A stretch of 40,600 nt of DNA. It comes from Anaerolineae bacterium. GTDB taxonomy: Bacteria; Chloroflexota; Anaerolineae; Promineifilales; Promineifilaceae. The notes below the pieces were generated by a model that saw nothing but the letters and a program-made list of their open reading frames with translations, was not told the DNA's origin and ran no database searches. The DNA is taken from contig JANQGC010000223.1 in the NCBI GenBank assembly GCA_028277515.1, positions 1 to 40,600 of the forward strand, written 5' to 3'. Each line of letters begins with the position of its first letter. Positions within the stretch are counted from its first letter, which is position 1. Positions 1 through 6,206 of the stretch are shown here, in pieces. Both the position numbers and the translations under genes were made by a program.

Positions 1-188
1 GCAGGGCGATAACCATTGGCCAGCTCAAATGGCTGGTCGATGGCCAAGGAACGGCTCGTTCCATTAAACGTCCGGGTAGGCTGCATGAGGCTGTCGGTAA
101 CGGCAGTCCCAGATAGATGATCACCATTTTTTCTACGGGTCGACCGTGAAAAGAATACAGAATGCGGCTTATAGGCCAACTTGGTACT
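1..188 (+). ncRNA. rnpB: RNase P RNA, 3' part (5' end outside window)
   Basis: This is the catalytic RNA of RNase P, which matures tRNA 5' ends. The stretch GGGTAGGCTGCATGAG (75-90) matches the bacterial class A core. It is followed by AGATAGATGATCACC (111-125) and the nearly invariant 3' signature ACAGAATGCGGCTTATAGG (157-175). The 3' strand of helix P1 should lie near 175-188, so the exact end is approximate. The 5' half, including the GAGGAAAGTCCGGGC-type segment, lies outside the window. No protein frame covers the region. The call rests on recognition of conserved class A core elements; a covariance-model search was not possible here. Confidence 0.9.
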
Positions 189-207
189 GCTAAATAGTTT
201 AAGTAAT

Positions 208-265
208 GTGACACTCACTTTAGTCAATACTTGAGTGGCAATATAGAGAATAAATTGACTGTCAC
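208..265. repeat. Family D inverted repeat, copy D1
   Basis: The gap between rnpB and the phosphatase gene carries an imperfect inverted repeat. GTGACACTC starts at 208 and its partner GACTGTCAC ends at 265. The arms resemble those of the copies at 15271 and 20431, although the spacer has diverged. It lies directly upstream of the coding region and could form a stem in a transcript or a protein-binding site. Nothing else is recognisable in 189-290 apart from a weak TAAAAT (281-286) close to the ATG. Confidence 0.5.
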
Positions 266-290
266 TTGTTAAGAAACCACTAAAATTGTT

Positions 291-755
291 ATGGTTAAAG
301 TTTTATTTGTTTGTCTTGGAAACATATGCCGTTCGCCCATGGCGGAAGCTATCTTTCAGAAAATGGTGCATGACGCCGGTTTGTCGTCAAAAATAGCCGT
401 GGATTCGGTTGGAACCAGTTCCTACCATGTAGGAGAGCGTGCTGCGTCCGGAACGAGACGAGTGCTGGCTGCGCATGGTATTGAGAGCAAGAGCCGATCT
501 CGCCAAATTAGCGTGGCTGATCTAGCAGATGATATAACATACGTCATAGCCATGGACTCGGCTAACTTGCGTGATATCCGGCGCAGATTTGGTGACCAAC
601 CGCGATTGGAACGGCTTTTGAATTATGCCGATAGTGACTGGGGGTTGGATGTACCGGACCCATACTATGAAGGCAATTTTGAAGTGGTGTACTCAATGGT
701 AGAAGATGCCTGCCGCGGATTGCTGCGCACCATACGCCAGGCCGAAGGAATATGA
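291..755 (+). CDS. Low-molecular-weight protein tyrosine phosphatase
   Basis: This is a cytoplasmic phosphatase of the LMW-PTP/arsenate reductase fold that removes phosphate from tyrosine residues. The signature loop CLGNICRS begins at residue 8: Cys8 is the nucleophile and Arg14 binds phosphate. The general-acid Asp is in VPDPYY (Asp123). At 154 residues it has the normal family length. Bacterial relatives often counteract tyrosine kinases of exopolysaccharide export, but no such kinase is in view. The ATG at 291 lacks a clear ribosome binding site. A TAAAAT ends five bases upstream, so a very short leader is possible. The upstream neighbour is rnpB and the next gene lies about 130 bp downstream. 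Confidence 0.92.
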   Translation: MVKVLFVCLGNICRSPMAEAIFQKMVHDAGLSSKIAVDSVGTSSYHVGERAASGTRRVLAAHGIESKSRSRQISVADLADDITYVIAMDSANLRDIRRRFGDQPRLERLLNYADSDWGLDVPDPYYEGNFEVVYSMVEDACRGLLRTIRQAEGI

Positions 756-757
756 TA

Positions 758-846
758 TGTAGGCCGATTTGGTAAAGGGTGTATTTCAAACTGGTAAAAA
801 AGGAACTTAAGTGTAAGCCGATTTACTAAATCGGCCAGCGCGGTTT
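758..846. repeat. Direct repeat pair and family B hairpin element, copy B1
   Basis: TGTAGGCCGATTTGGTAAA (758-776) recurs as TGTAAGCCGATTTACTAAA (812-830), with 16 of 19 positions identical. The second copy continues into AAATCGGC, giving an 8-bp stem GCCGATTT/AAATCGGC (817-824 with 828-835) and a three-base loop, then GCGCGG. The first copy's GGCCGATTT could pair with the same AAATCGGCC, so two alternative stems exist. No U-tract follows, so it is a poor intrinsic terminator. The plan TGTAAG, hairpin, GCGCGG also appears at 5750. Confidence 0.6.
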
Positions 847-888
847 GTCAATACCCAAAGGGCACGCTGATCGCGCACCATACTTTTA

Positions 889-2088
889 ATGAAGGAGCAA
901 TATTTAAGAATGAGAGAAGACCGCGAGCGTGATGTCATAATTGTGGGGGCTGGGCCTGCAGGTGCTGCGACGGCTACTATGCTGGCCCAAAAGGGCTATG
1001 ATGTGCTAATGCTGGACCGCCATGATTTTCCCCGTGACAAGGCATGCGGGGATGGCATACCTGCCGGAGCAATAGAGATCATGGTGCGCCTGGGAATGCA
1101 GGAAAAAATTGAGAAAGCGGTAGAACGAGGCGAGTTTTACCGCATAGACCATGTACGAATATTGTCTCCTAAAGGTAATATGCTGCGCGCTCCCTTGACT
1201 GAAGGCAAGGAGGGCGGCCGATCTTATGTGGCTCCACGTGTCCATTTTGATGCCGTTCTTCAAGAGCACGCGGTTGATTCCGGCGTGGAGTTCAAGCGGG
1301 GATTGGTTAAAGAACCATTGGTCGAAGATGGGCATGTTGTGGGCGTCAATGCCCAGTTAAACGGACATGTGCAGCCGCTGCGCTCCAAGATCGTTGTGGG
1401 TGCCGATGGTGTTACCTCTGCTATCGCCCGCAATTTACGCCCCCCTGAAAAGCAGCACCAGGATCTACACCGGGCAGTTGCTCTAAGGGCTTACATAACC
1501 GATCTGGAAGAGATCGAACGGGAAGTTGAGTTTTATCTCTATGATGAAATTTTACCCGGCTATGCCTGGATATTCCCGGCGGGGAATGGGAAATTGAATA
1601 TTGGTTTGGGCATGCGTTTGGACGTCTTTCGTAAAGGCGATCATAATTTGAAAGTTATGCTTCAAGATTTTCTGGAGTTGCCGGAAATCAAAGGTCGCCT
1701 TAAACGTGATGGTGAAGTGAGTGGCATCAAAATTTGGCAACTTAACTTTGGATCGCAGAAGAAGCTACAGCACGCTTATAATGGTGCGATACTCGTTGGG
1801 GATGCCGCCGGTTTTATTAACCCACTGACTGGTGGGGGCATTCATAATGCGCTCCTTTCTTCCAGGTTTGCCGGTGAAACGATAGACGAAGCGCTGCAAT
1901 CAAATGATACGTCTTATGAAAACTTGAAAGTTTATGAAGATCGCTGCCATGAAGAGATGTGGAAAGGGATGCGCCGTTCCTATTTCATCCAGCGTTGGGT
2001 CCTCCGTTTTCCTGGACTGGCGGATCTGCTCTTCAATTTTGCCGGCAAAGACGGGGCGTTAGCTAAAACTTTTTTGGAAAAACTGTAG
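889..2088 (+). CDS. Geranylgeranyl reductase-family FAD oxidoreductase
   Basis: This is a flavoprotein of the geranylgeranyl reductase/GGR family, whose members reduce isoprenoid double bonds in archaeal lipids, (bacterio)chlorophyll side chains or menaquinones. Visible landmarks are the dinucleotide-binding motif VGAGPAGAATA (about residues 19-29), the family's CGDGIPAGA segment after the first beta-alpha-beta unit, and the second FAD motif GDAAGFINPLTGGG (about 305-318). The 399-residue length fits. The substrate cannot be read from sequence, and no chlorophyll genes are nearby, so quinone or lipid saturation is a reasonable inference. AAGGAG (892-897) sits just after the first ATG and 12 bases before an in-frame ATG at 910. 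The true start may therefore be 910, giving MREDRERD at the N terminus. Confidence 0.88.
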   Translation: MKEQYLRMREDRERDVIIVGAGPAGAATATMLAQKGYDVLMLDRHDFPRDKACGDGIPAGAIEIMVRLGMQEKIEKAVERGEFYRIDHVRILSPKGNMLRAPLTEGKEGGRSYVAPRVHFDAVLQEHAVDSGVEFKRGLVKEPLVEDGHVVGVNAQLNGHVQPLRSKIVVGADGVTSAIARNLRPPEKQHQDLHRAVALRAYITDLEEIEREVEFYLYDEILPGYAWIFPAGNGKLNIGLGMRLDVFRKGDHNLKVMLQDFLELPEIKGRLKRDGEVSGIKIWQLNFGSQKKLQHAYNGAILVGDAAGFINPLTGGGIHNALLSSRFAGETIDEALQSNDTSYENLKVYEDRCHEEMWKGMRRSYFIQRWVLRFPGLADLLFNFAGKDGALAKTFLEKL

Positions 2089-2136
2089 ACAAGATTCAAA
2101 TCCAGAAGCCTTCTTTTTACAAGAGGCGGCTTCTTC

Positions 2137-2166
2137 AAAAAAAGCCCGCACCGGCGGGCTTTTTTT
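2137..2166. terminator. Bidirectional intrinsic terminator
   Basis: A strong symmetrical hairpin separates the convergent flavoprotein and cold-shock genes. GCCCGC pairs with GCGGGC and is flanked by A7 on the left and T7 on the right, so it works as a Rho-independent terminator in both directions. A weaker stem (AGAAGCC with GGCTTCT, about 2104-2135) precedes it on the plus strand. Confidence 0.9.
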
Positions 2167-2201
2167 GCTAGCAGTATTACGAGTGCATAAGAGAAAAGTG
2201 C

Positions 2202-2417
2202 TTACATCCGGCGTGCGTTGACATTCTTGGCCTGGGGACCTTTGCCATTGTCAATCATGTCAAATTCAACCCGGTCTCCCTCATATAGATTGCGATAGCC
2301 TTCACCAGAGATGGCCGAGTAGTGGACAAATACCTCTTGCCCACCGCTGTCGGGGTTGATGAATCCATATCCCTTTAACCGGCTAAACCATTTTACAACA
2401 CCTGTTGTTTTTTCCAT
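2202..2417 (-). CDS. Cold-shock domain protein (CspA family)
   Basis: This is a 71-residue single-domain cold-shock protein that binds single-stranded RNA or DNA and acts as an RNA chaperone. RNP1 is KGYGFI (residues 15-20) and RNP2 is VFVHY (29-33). The aromatic Trp10 and Phe11 precede RNP1 as in the family. A strong ribosome binding site (GGAGG, seven bases from the ATG) sets the start. The gene is monocistronic, ending at the bidirectional terminator, and has a long upstream gap of 325 bp. Such a gap leaves room for the long regulated leader typical of csp genes, though no cold-box was identified by eye. Confidence 0.95.
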   Translation of the reverse strand: MEKTTGVVKWFSRLKGYGFINPDSGGQEVFVHYSAISGEGYRNLYEGDRVEFDMIDNGKGPQAKNVNARRM

Positions 2418-2742
2418 TACGGTACCTCCGCTCCTGGGTTTCGTTAATTAAATGATAGAAGTGTCCACCATCGCCAAAATGGACCCAGCAAACCCAAAGC
2501 ATCACCCAAAAGCATATTTGAATGATGCTCCGGTTGCTGTGACTACCAATACAGTTCGTTATTCAATTTACCAATACAACTTCTGAATTTACAGTACCAA
2601 GTTAACACGTGGGGCAGAAAAGTTCAATCGGTCGTGAACAGTTTTCACGACGGGTTCACAACGCGTTCACGCTTTCTTCACGTCAGTTATAAATGGGAGT
2701 TTTTTGACTTCTTTTCGGGCGATTTCTAGAGGTAGAATTGGC
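2418..2742. other. Upstream gap of the cold-shock gene
   Basis: This 325-bp AT-leaning stretch has no credible coding frame. It lies upstream of the cold-shock gene and downstream of the GNAT gene, both on the minus strand, so any promoter here most likely serves the cold-shock gene. No convincing -35/-10 pair was found. The only ordered structure is the phased TTCAC array described separately. Confidence 0.6.
2644..2681. promoter_or_regulatory. Four TTCAC direct repeats at exact 11-bp spacing
   Basis: TTCAC occurs at 2644-2648, 2655-2659, 2666-2670 and 2677-2681, always 11 bp apart, with an inverted TGAAC at 2635-2639. On the minus strand this reads as four phased GTGAA boxes. Eleven-bp direct repeats are the geometry used by OmpR/PhoB-type response regulators; actinobacterial PHO boxes use GTTCACC units at this period. 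The site lies about 230-265 bp upstream of the cold-shock start. The sequence shows the array; regulator identity and target are inference. Confidence 0.5.
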
Positions 2743-3474
2743 TCAATAAGATTTGCGTCGCTGTGCTTGGGCGAAGATTAAACGCACCTGGCTGTCGACG
2801 AAACCCACTTTCTGAGCAAGCTGTTTTGAAGGTTCGTTTTGCTCACTGGCGACATACAATGGGGATCTGCCGGAGTCCAAGACATGTTGAACGGCCGCCG
2901 CTAAAACACTGCGTCCCCATCCTTGCCGCCTTTGACCTGGAGATGTATTCACAAACAGTTCAGCGAAGTAAGGACTTTGCCAGTTTAATCCAGAGACCGC
3001 ACCCACCTGGCTGCGATCTTGTGGCGAGCTGATGACAAATCGTGGCAGATCATTTGGTCCGGCCGATTGGGTCACATGAATATTGATGATCGGCTCAAAC
3101 CGAGAACGATCAAGGGTGAATAGATGCAATTTTTCTACGGTTTGAATCTCAAAGAACGCTTGCAGCAGCGGTTCGTAAGCTGCGGGGGCGTAGAGGATAA
3201 CCGGCGTCCCTTCGGCCACGATGGAAAATAATTGTTCGGCGGCGGCATTGGCGTCCGCCTCTGGCAGGCGCATCGTGACCAGCGGACGAAAAATATCCAG
3301 GCCGGTTCGGGAAAGTGAGACATAACCGGTCGCGTTCCGGCCATCTCCAGGAAAGATTTCAAGTTGTGTTTTTTGTTGCGGATGATGAATAGCATAATAG
3401 GTAGCGATGGCGTCGGCGGGATTATGCTCATCTAATAGTTGTCTTATCGCTTTTCGTTCTACATCAAATGCCAT
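2743..3474 (-). CDS. GNAT-family N-acetyltransferase
   Basis: This is a 243-residue protein whose C-terminal half carries the GCN5-related acetyltransferase fold. The acetyl-CoA loop motif is RRQGWGRSV (about residues 182-190), preceded by the beta-4 strand AELFVNTSP and followed by the VASEQNEPSKQLAQKVGFV motif-B region. The N-terminal half (1-125) is poorly conserved and may be a degenerate second GNAT lobe. The acceptor substrate is unknown. It starts 17 bases after aceK ends, on the same strand, so it is probably the third gene of the Trm112-like/aceK transcript. A GGAG about ten bases upstream supports the start. Confidence 0.8.
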   Translation of the reverse strand: MAFDVERKAIRQLLDEHNPADAIATYYAIHHPQQKTQLEIFPGDGRNATGYVSLSRTGLDIFRPLVTMRLPEADANAAAEQLFSIVAEGTPVILYAPAAYEPLLQAFFEIQTVEKLHLFTLDRSRFEPIINIHVTQSAGPNDLPRFVISSPQDRSQVGAVSGLNWQSPYFAELFVNTSPGQRRQGWGRSVLAAAVQHVLDSGRSPLYVASEQNEPSKQLAQKVGFVDSQVRLIFAQAQRRKSY

Positions 3475-3491
3475 TATGTGGCAGCTCCATT

Positions 3492-5234
3492 TTACATACG
3501 CTCAGGTGTATGAAGACGCTGGTTGGATGAATAGGGGTAAATATGAACCGGCTGTTTATTGTTTAACCGGTGTTGTGTTTGTCGCCAATAATCAACATCA
3601 AAAAGATCGCTATGGTATTTTTCAAATGATTGTCGCAGCTTTTCAGACAGACCCAGGAAATTTTTAAATTCCTCCGGAAAAATATCCCCTTTATTCACGT
3701 GGAACCAGGGTTCGCCGGCCAATTCATCTTCATAGCTGGCCGCCGGTGGAATGCGACGGAAACTACATTCAATGAGGAAACTTACTTCATCATAGTCGTA
3801 GAATACAACACGGCCGTGGCGCGTAACGCCAAAATTCTTTAGCAGCATATCACCCGGAAAGATATTGCTTATTGCTAGGTCCTTGATGGCACGGCCATAA
3901 TCATAGACGGCCGATCGGGCGGCGCTTTCCGCCGCTTCTTTAACATAAACATCCAATGGAATCACCCGTCTTTCCACATATGCATGTTTGATCACGACAT
4001 ATTCCTCGTTGACAGTCACTGTTTCGTCGGTCACCTCAAGCAGTTCCTGTAACAACTCCGGCGTAAATCGGCGACGATCAAATTGTAAATACTCAAACGA
4101 TTGAGCATCAACAAGACGCCCGGCCCGGTCATGCCTATGCACAAGAGTATATTTGGCCATGACATCTTTACGCGTGGAATTCTTAGGATAATTGAATTTG
4201 TCTTTGATCAGCTTGAACACCATGTCATAGGTGGGCATGTCGAACACCAGCATCACCATACCACGCTGCCCGCGGGCGATTTCAAACCGATCTTCAGAAT
4301 ATGCCAGATGATTCAGCAGGTCGCGATACAATTCTGTTTTGCCATGTTTATTGTAGCCAATAGAAATATAAAGTTCTGCTATTCGTTTACGGGGTACGAT
4401 GGTGGAAAGAAAATGGACCAGATCGTATGGACGGCGGGTATCCACATGGAAATATGAGCGAGCAAAGCTGAACAAAATGCTGATTGAATCTTCATCCAAA
4501 AGAACAGCGTCAATAATAATCCCATTCTTATTGTGGATGAGGGCTAATGCAAAGGGGATCAAATGGGGACCACTGAACAAACGGCCGACAAGGTACGCGC
4601 CCATGCCTCTATAAAATCCGCTTTTAACCATCTCGGCACGGTCAACCGTACGTAGTGCCCCGATGTCTTTCAACTTTCCATTAATATGATGAGCGACTAG
4701 CTGCGCATCAGCGGCAATGTCTTCAAATTCAGCCTCAAAACTATAATCGGCAACGATACGCTGCACTAATTCGACCGTTGATTCAAAATGAGGGTAAGTG
4801 CGATAGATGGTAGTTTTTGAATGGGTTGGTGGCGTTTCAAAGTCGGTTGCTACAAATTCAATTTGTGGATCGACGCCCACTGTGGTGAAGATGCGCCTGG
4901 TAAGTGAATTGTAAAATGTTTCCGCTAATTCCCAGGTGTCACTCTCCAGGATCAGGCCGGAATAGACGGCTTTCATCGCTGCCCAGATGAGCTTATTTTG
5001 AATCTTATCGGCTAACAAATCTCGCATGGCAGCTTCTAATAAATCGACCATGCGCTTATATAGATCGAGCCGGTTGGTTGAATCCTTTTGCAACCCGGCC
5101 CAATCCTGTTGCTCGAATCGATTTTTAGCCTGGCCGGTAATCGTTACCAACTGCTCATGATAGGTGTAAAAGGCTTGATAAATGGTCTGGGCGCCCACAC
5201 CGGCCAGGCGGCTATCGGTTAAACGCCGGGTCAT
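3492..5234 (-). CDS. aceK: Isocitrate dehydrogenase kinase/phosphatase
   Basis: This is a bifunctional enzyme that phosphorylates and dephosphorylates isocitrate dehydrogenase, diverting flux between the TCA cycle and the glyoxylate bypass. At 580 residues it matches full-length AceK. Recognisable segments are the N-terminal regulatory half with DPQIEFVATDF (122-132), the kinase lysine region VFKLIKDKF (339-347), and the catalytic GDMLLKNFGVT with VFYDYDEVSF (461-486), where Asp480 and Asp482 correspond to the paired aspartates of the family. Its start overlaps the stop of the upstream gene as ATGA (5231-5234), so translation is probably coupled. No isocitrate lyase, malate synthase or icd gene is in the window, and AceK is best known from Proteobacteria. 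Confidence 0.95.
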   Translation of the reverse strand: MTRRLTDSRLAGVGAQTIYQAFYTYHEQLVTITGQAKNRFEQQDWAGLQKDSTNRLDLYKRMVDLLEAAMRDLLADKIQNKLIWAAMKAVYSGLILESDTWELAETFYNSLTRRIFTTVGVDPQIEFVATDFETPPTHSKTTIYRTYPHFESTVELVQRIVADYSFEAEFEDIAADAQLVAHHINGKLKDIGALRTVDRAEMVKSGFYRGMGAYLVGRLFSGPHLIPFALALIHNKNGIIIDAVLLDEDSISILFSFARSYFHVDTRRPYDLVHFLSTIVPRKRIAELYISIGYNKHGKTELYRDLLNHLAYSEDRFEIARGQRGMVMLVFDMPTYDMVFKLIKDKFNYPKNSTRKDVMAKYTLVHRHDRAGRLVDAQSFEYLQFDRRRFTPELLQELLEVTDETVTVNEEYVVIKHAYVERRVIPLDVYVKEAAESAARSAVYDYGRAIKDLAISNIFPGDMLLKNFGVTRHGRVVFYDYDEVSFLIECSFRRIPPAASYEDELAGEPWFHVNKGDIFPEEFKNFLGLSEKLRQSFEKYHSDLFDVDYWRQTQHRLNNKQPVHIYPYSSNQRLHTPERM

Positions 5235-5641
5235 TCTTCCTTGTTTGAGAACAAGCGTAGCAATGAAATGATAAATATCAAGGTCACCAATGCACCAACC
5301 CCTAAGATGATGGGATTAAGGCCGCCATTGTCTTCACCTTGCTGAAACATGTCGGACGTAGCTGAGGTGGCAGGTAGCGGGTCAGCGGTCTCCGGTGGCA
5401 CTGGCAGTTCATCGACCGGCGTGTCTTTCCAACGCTGTCCTTCCTCAATGAGCATCACCGGAATGCCATCCTTAATTGGATATTTGTAACCCGTATCACT
5501 TGATACAAGCCAGCTATTATGCACCAACTCCAACTGTCCTGGATCTGGACCGTATTTTTCCGGCTGTTGGACAGCCGCGGGATCGCGCAGGATTGCCAGT
5601 AAGTCTTTGCTGATGGGTAAATCACCATTATTTTCGTTCAT
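5231..5641 (-). CDS. Trm112/YcaR-like protein without zinc cysteines, membrane-anchored
   Basis: This is a 136-residue protein. Residues 8-70 align by eye with the YcaR/Trm112 (UPF0434) fold: LLAILRDP replaces the usual LL-x-I-x-CP, and YPIKDGIPVML is the signature FP-x-x-DGIPVLL. The zinc-type cysteines are absent and the whole protein has none. A proline-rich linker (76-100) leads to a C-terminal membrane helix (about 108-130) ending in basic-acidic residues, so the domain should face the cytoplasm. A GGAG-type site seven bases upstream supports the start. The stop overlaps the aceK ATG. Function is unknown; the tight coupling suggests a job connected with AceK or its membrane placement. 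Confidence 0.7.
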   Translation of the reverse strand: MNENNGDLPISKDLLAILRDPAAVQQPEKYGPDPGQLELVHNSWLVSSDTGYKYPIKDGIPVMLIEEGQRWKDTPVDELPVPPETADPLPATSATSDMFQQGEDNGGLNPIILGVGALVTLIFIISLLRLFSNKEE

Positions 5642-5749
5642 GATTCATCTCCTAAAGATCGCGCTAACGATCATTATTTTTCTTATCCAACGAGTCGAGT
5701 GGTTCGTAGAAACTACCTTTAAATCTTAACTAATTAATGCGGCTATAAT

Positions 5750-5812
5750 TGTAAGTGCGCATCCTTAGATGCGCGGCTTTTCCGGACCGGCATCTGAGGA
5801 TGCCTACTTACA
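5750..5812. repeat. Long inverted repeat, family B copy B2
   Basis: The left arm TGTAAGT..GCATCCTTAGATGC (5750-5772) pairs with the right arm GCATCTGAGGATGC..ACTTACA (5790-5812). The arms match at 20 of 23 positions plus one G-T wobble, around a 17-base spacer. Each arm also folds alone: GCGCATC/GATGCGC at 5757-5774, and GCATC/GATGC on the right. The left arm repeats the B1 plan of TGTAAG, hairpin, GCGG with a different stem sequence. No U-tract follows, so it is not a typical terminator. Confidence 0.7.
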
Positions 5813-5879
5813 GGATGACCATATTATTTTGTTAATCGCCAACAGCAGTTTAAGGGCTAGTTGATCTTAATATAATAAC

Positions 5880-5967
5880 GGGTAAACGTAACCGAGGATT
5901 CACATCCTCACCGGATGGGCGTGAAATGGATTTCGCGGTTACATTTGCCAGTTTAAATATACAAGAT
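5880..5967. repeat. Dispersed structured repeat, family A copy A1
   Basis: This is an 88-bp element nearly identical to 37107-37197. Its core is bounded by GTAACC (5888-5893) and GGTTAC (5937-5942), which pair. Inside are two hairpins: GAGGAT-TCAC-ATCCTC and CGTGAAA-TGGA-TTTCGCG. The second contains a G-T pair where copy A2 has a G-C pair. The element continues to the shared GTTTAAATATACAAGAT. Similarity may begin earlier, near 5861. No protein is encoded. Confidence 0.8.
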
Positions 5968-6129
5968 TCATAAGCCATGACTACAAATCCAACAAAAACA
6001 TCAAGCTACTAGTATATCCTATTCAGTGGCTCATCGTTCATGAATTTAGAATTTTGGTCTAGTCCCGACCAGGTAGACAATAAAGGGAAAATTTTGTATT
6101 GGTTCAATTGCATAAATCTGATTTCTTGT

Positions 6130-6158
6130 TTGTTTGCCTATACCGGGTAAGTTAAAAT
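6130..6158 (+). promoter_or_regulatory. Candidate sigma-70-type promoter for the ABC1 kinase gene
   Basis: TTGTTT (6130-6135) and TAAAAT (6153-6158) are separated by 17 bases. Transcription would begin near 6165, giving a leader of about 40 bases. It is the best -35/-10 pair in the gap and has the right orientation. The elements are only moderately close to consensus. Confidence 0.4.
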
Positions 6159-6206
6159 TATATTCTTGTATCATATAGTAAAGTTGAACATGGGATCAAT
6201 GGAATC

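Larger units (their letters stand above)
5642..6129. other. Repeat-rich divergent intergenic region
   Basis: No coding frame of substance occurs here. The region separates the minus-strand Trm112-like/aceK group from the plus-strand ABC1 kinase. It contains a TATAAT at 5744-5749, the long inverted repeat at 5750-5812, and the dispersed element A1 at 5880-5967. The rest (5970-6129) is AT-rich with no further structure that I can see. Confidence 0.6.
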
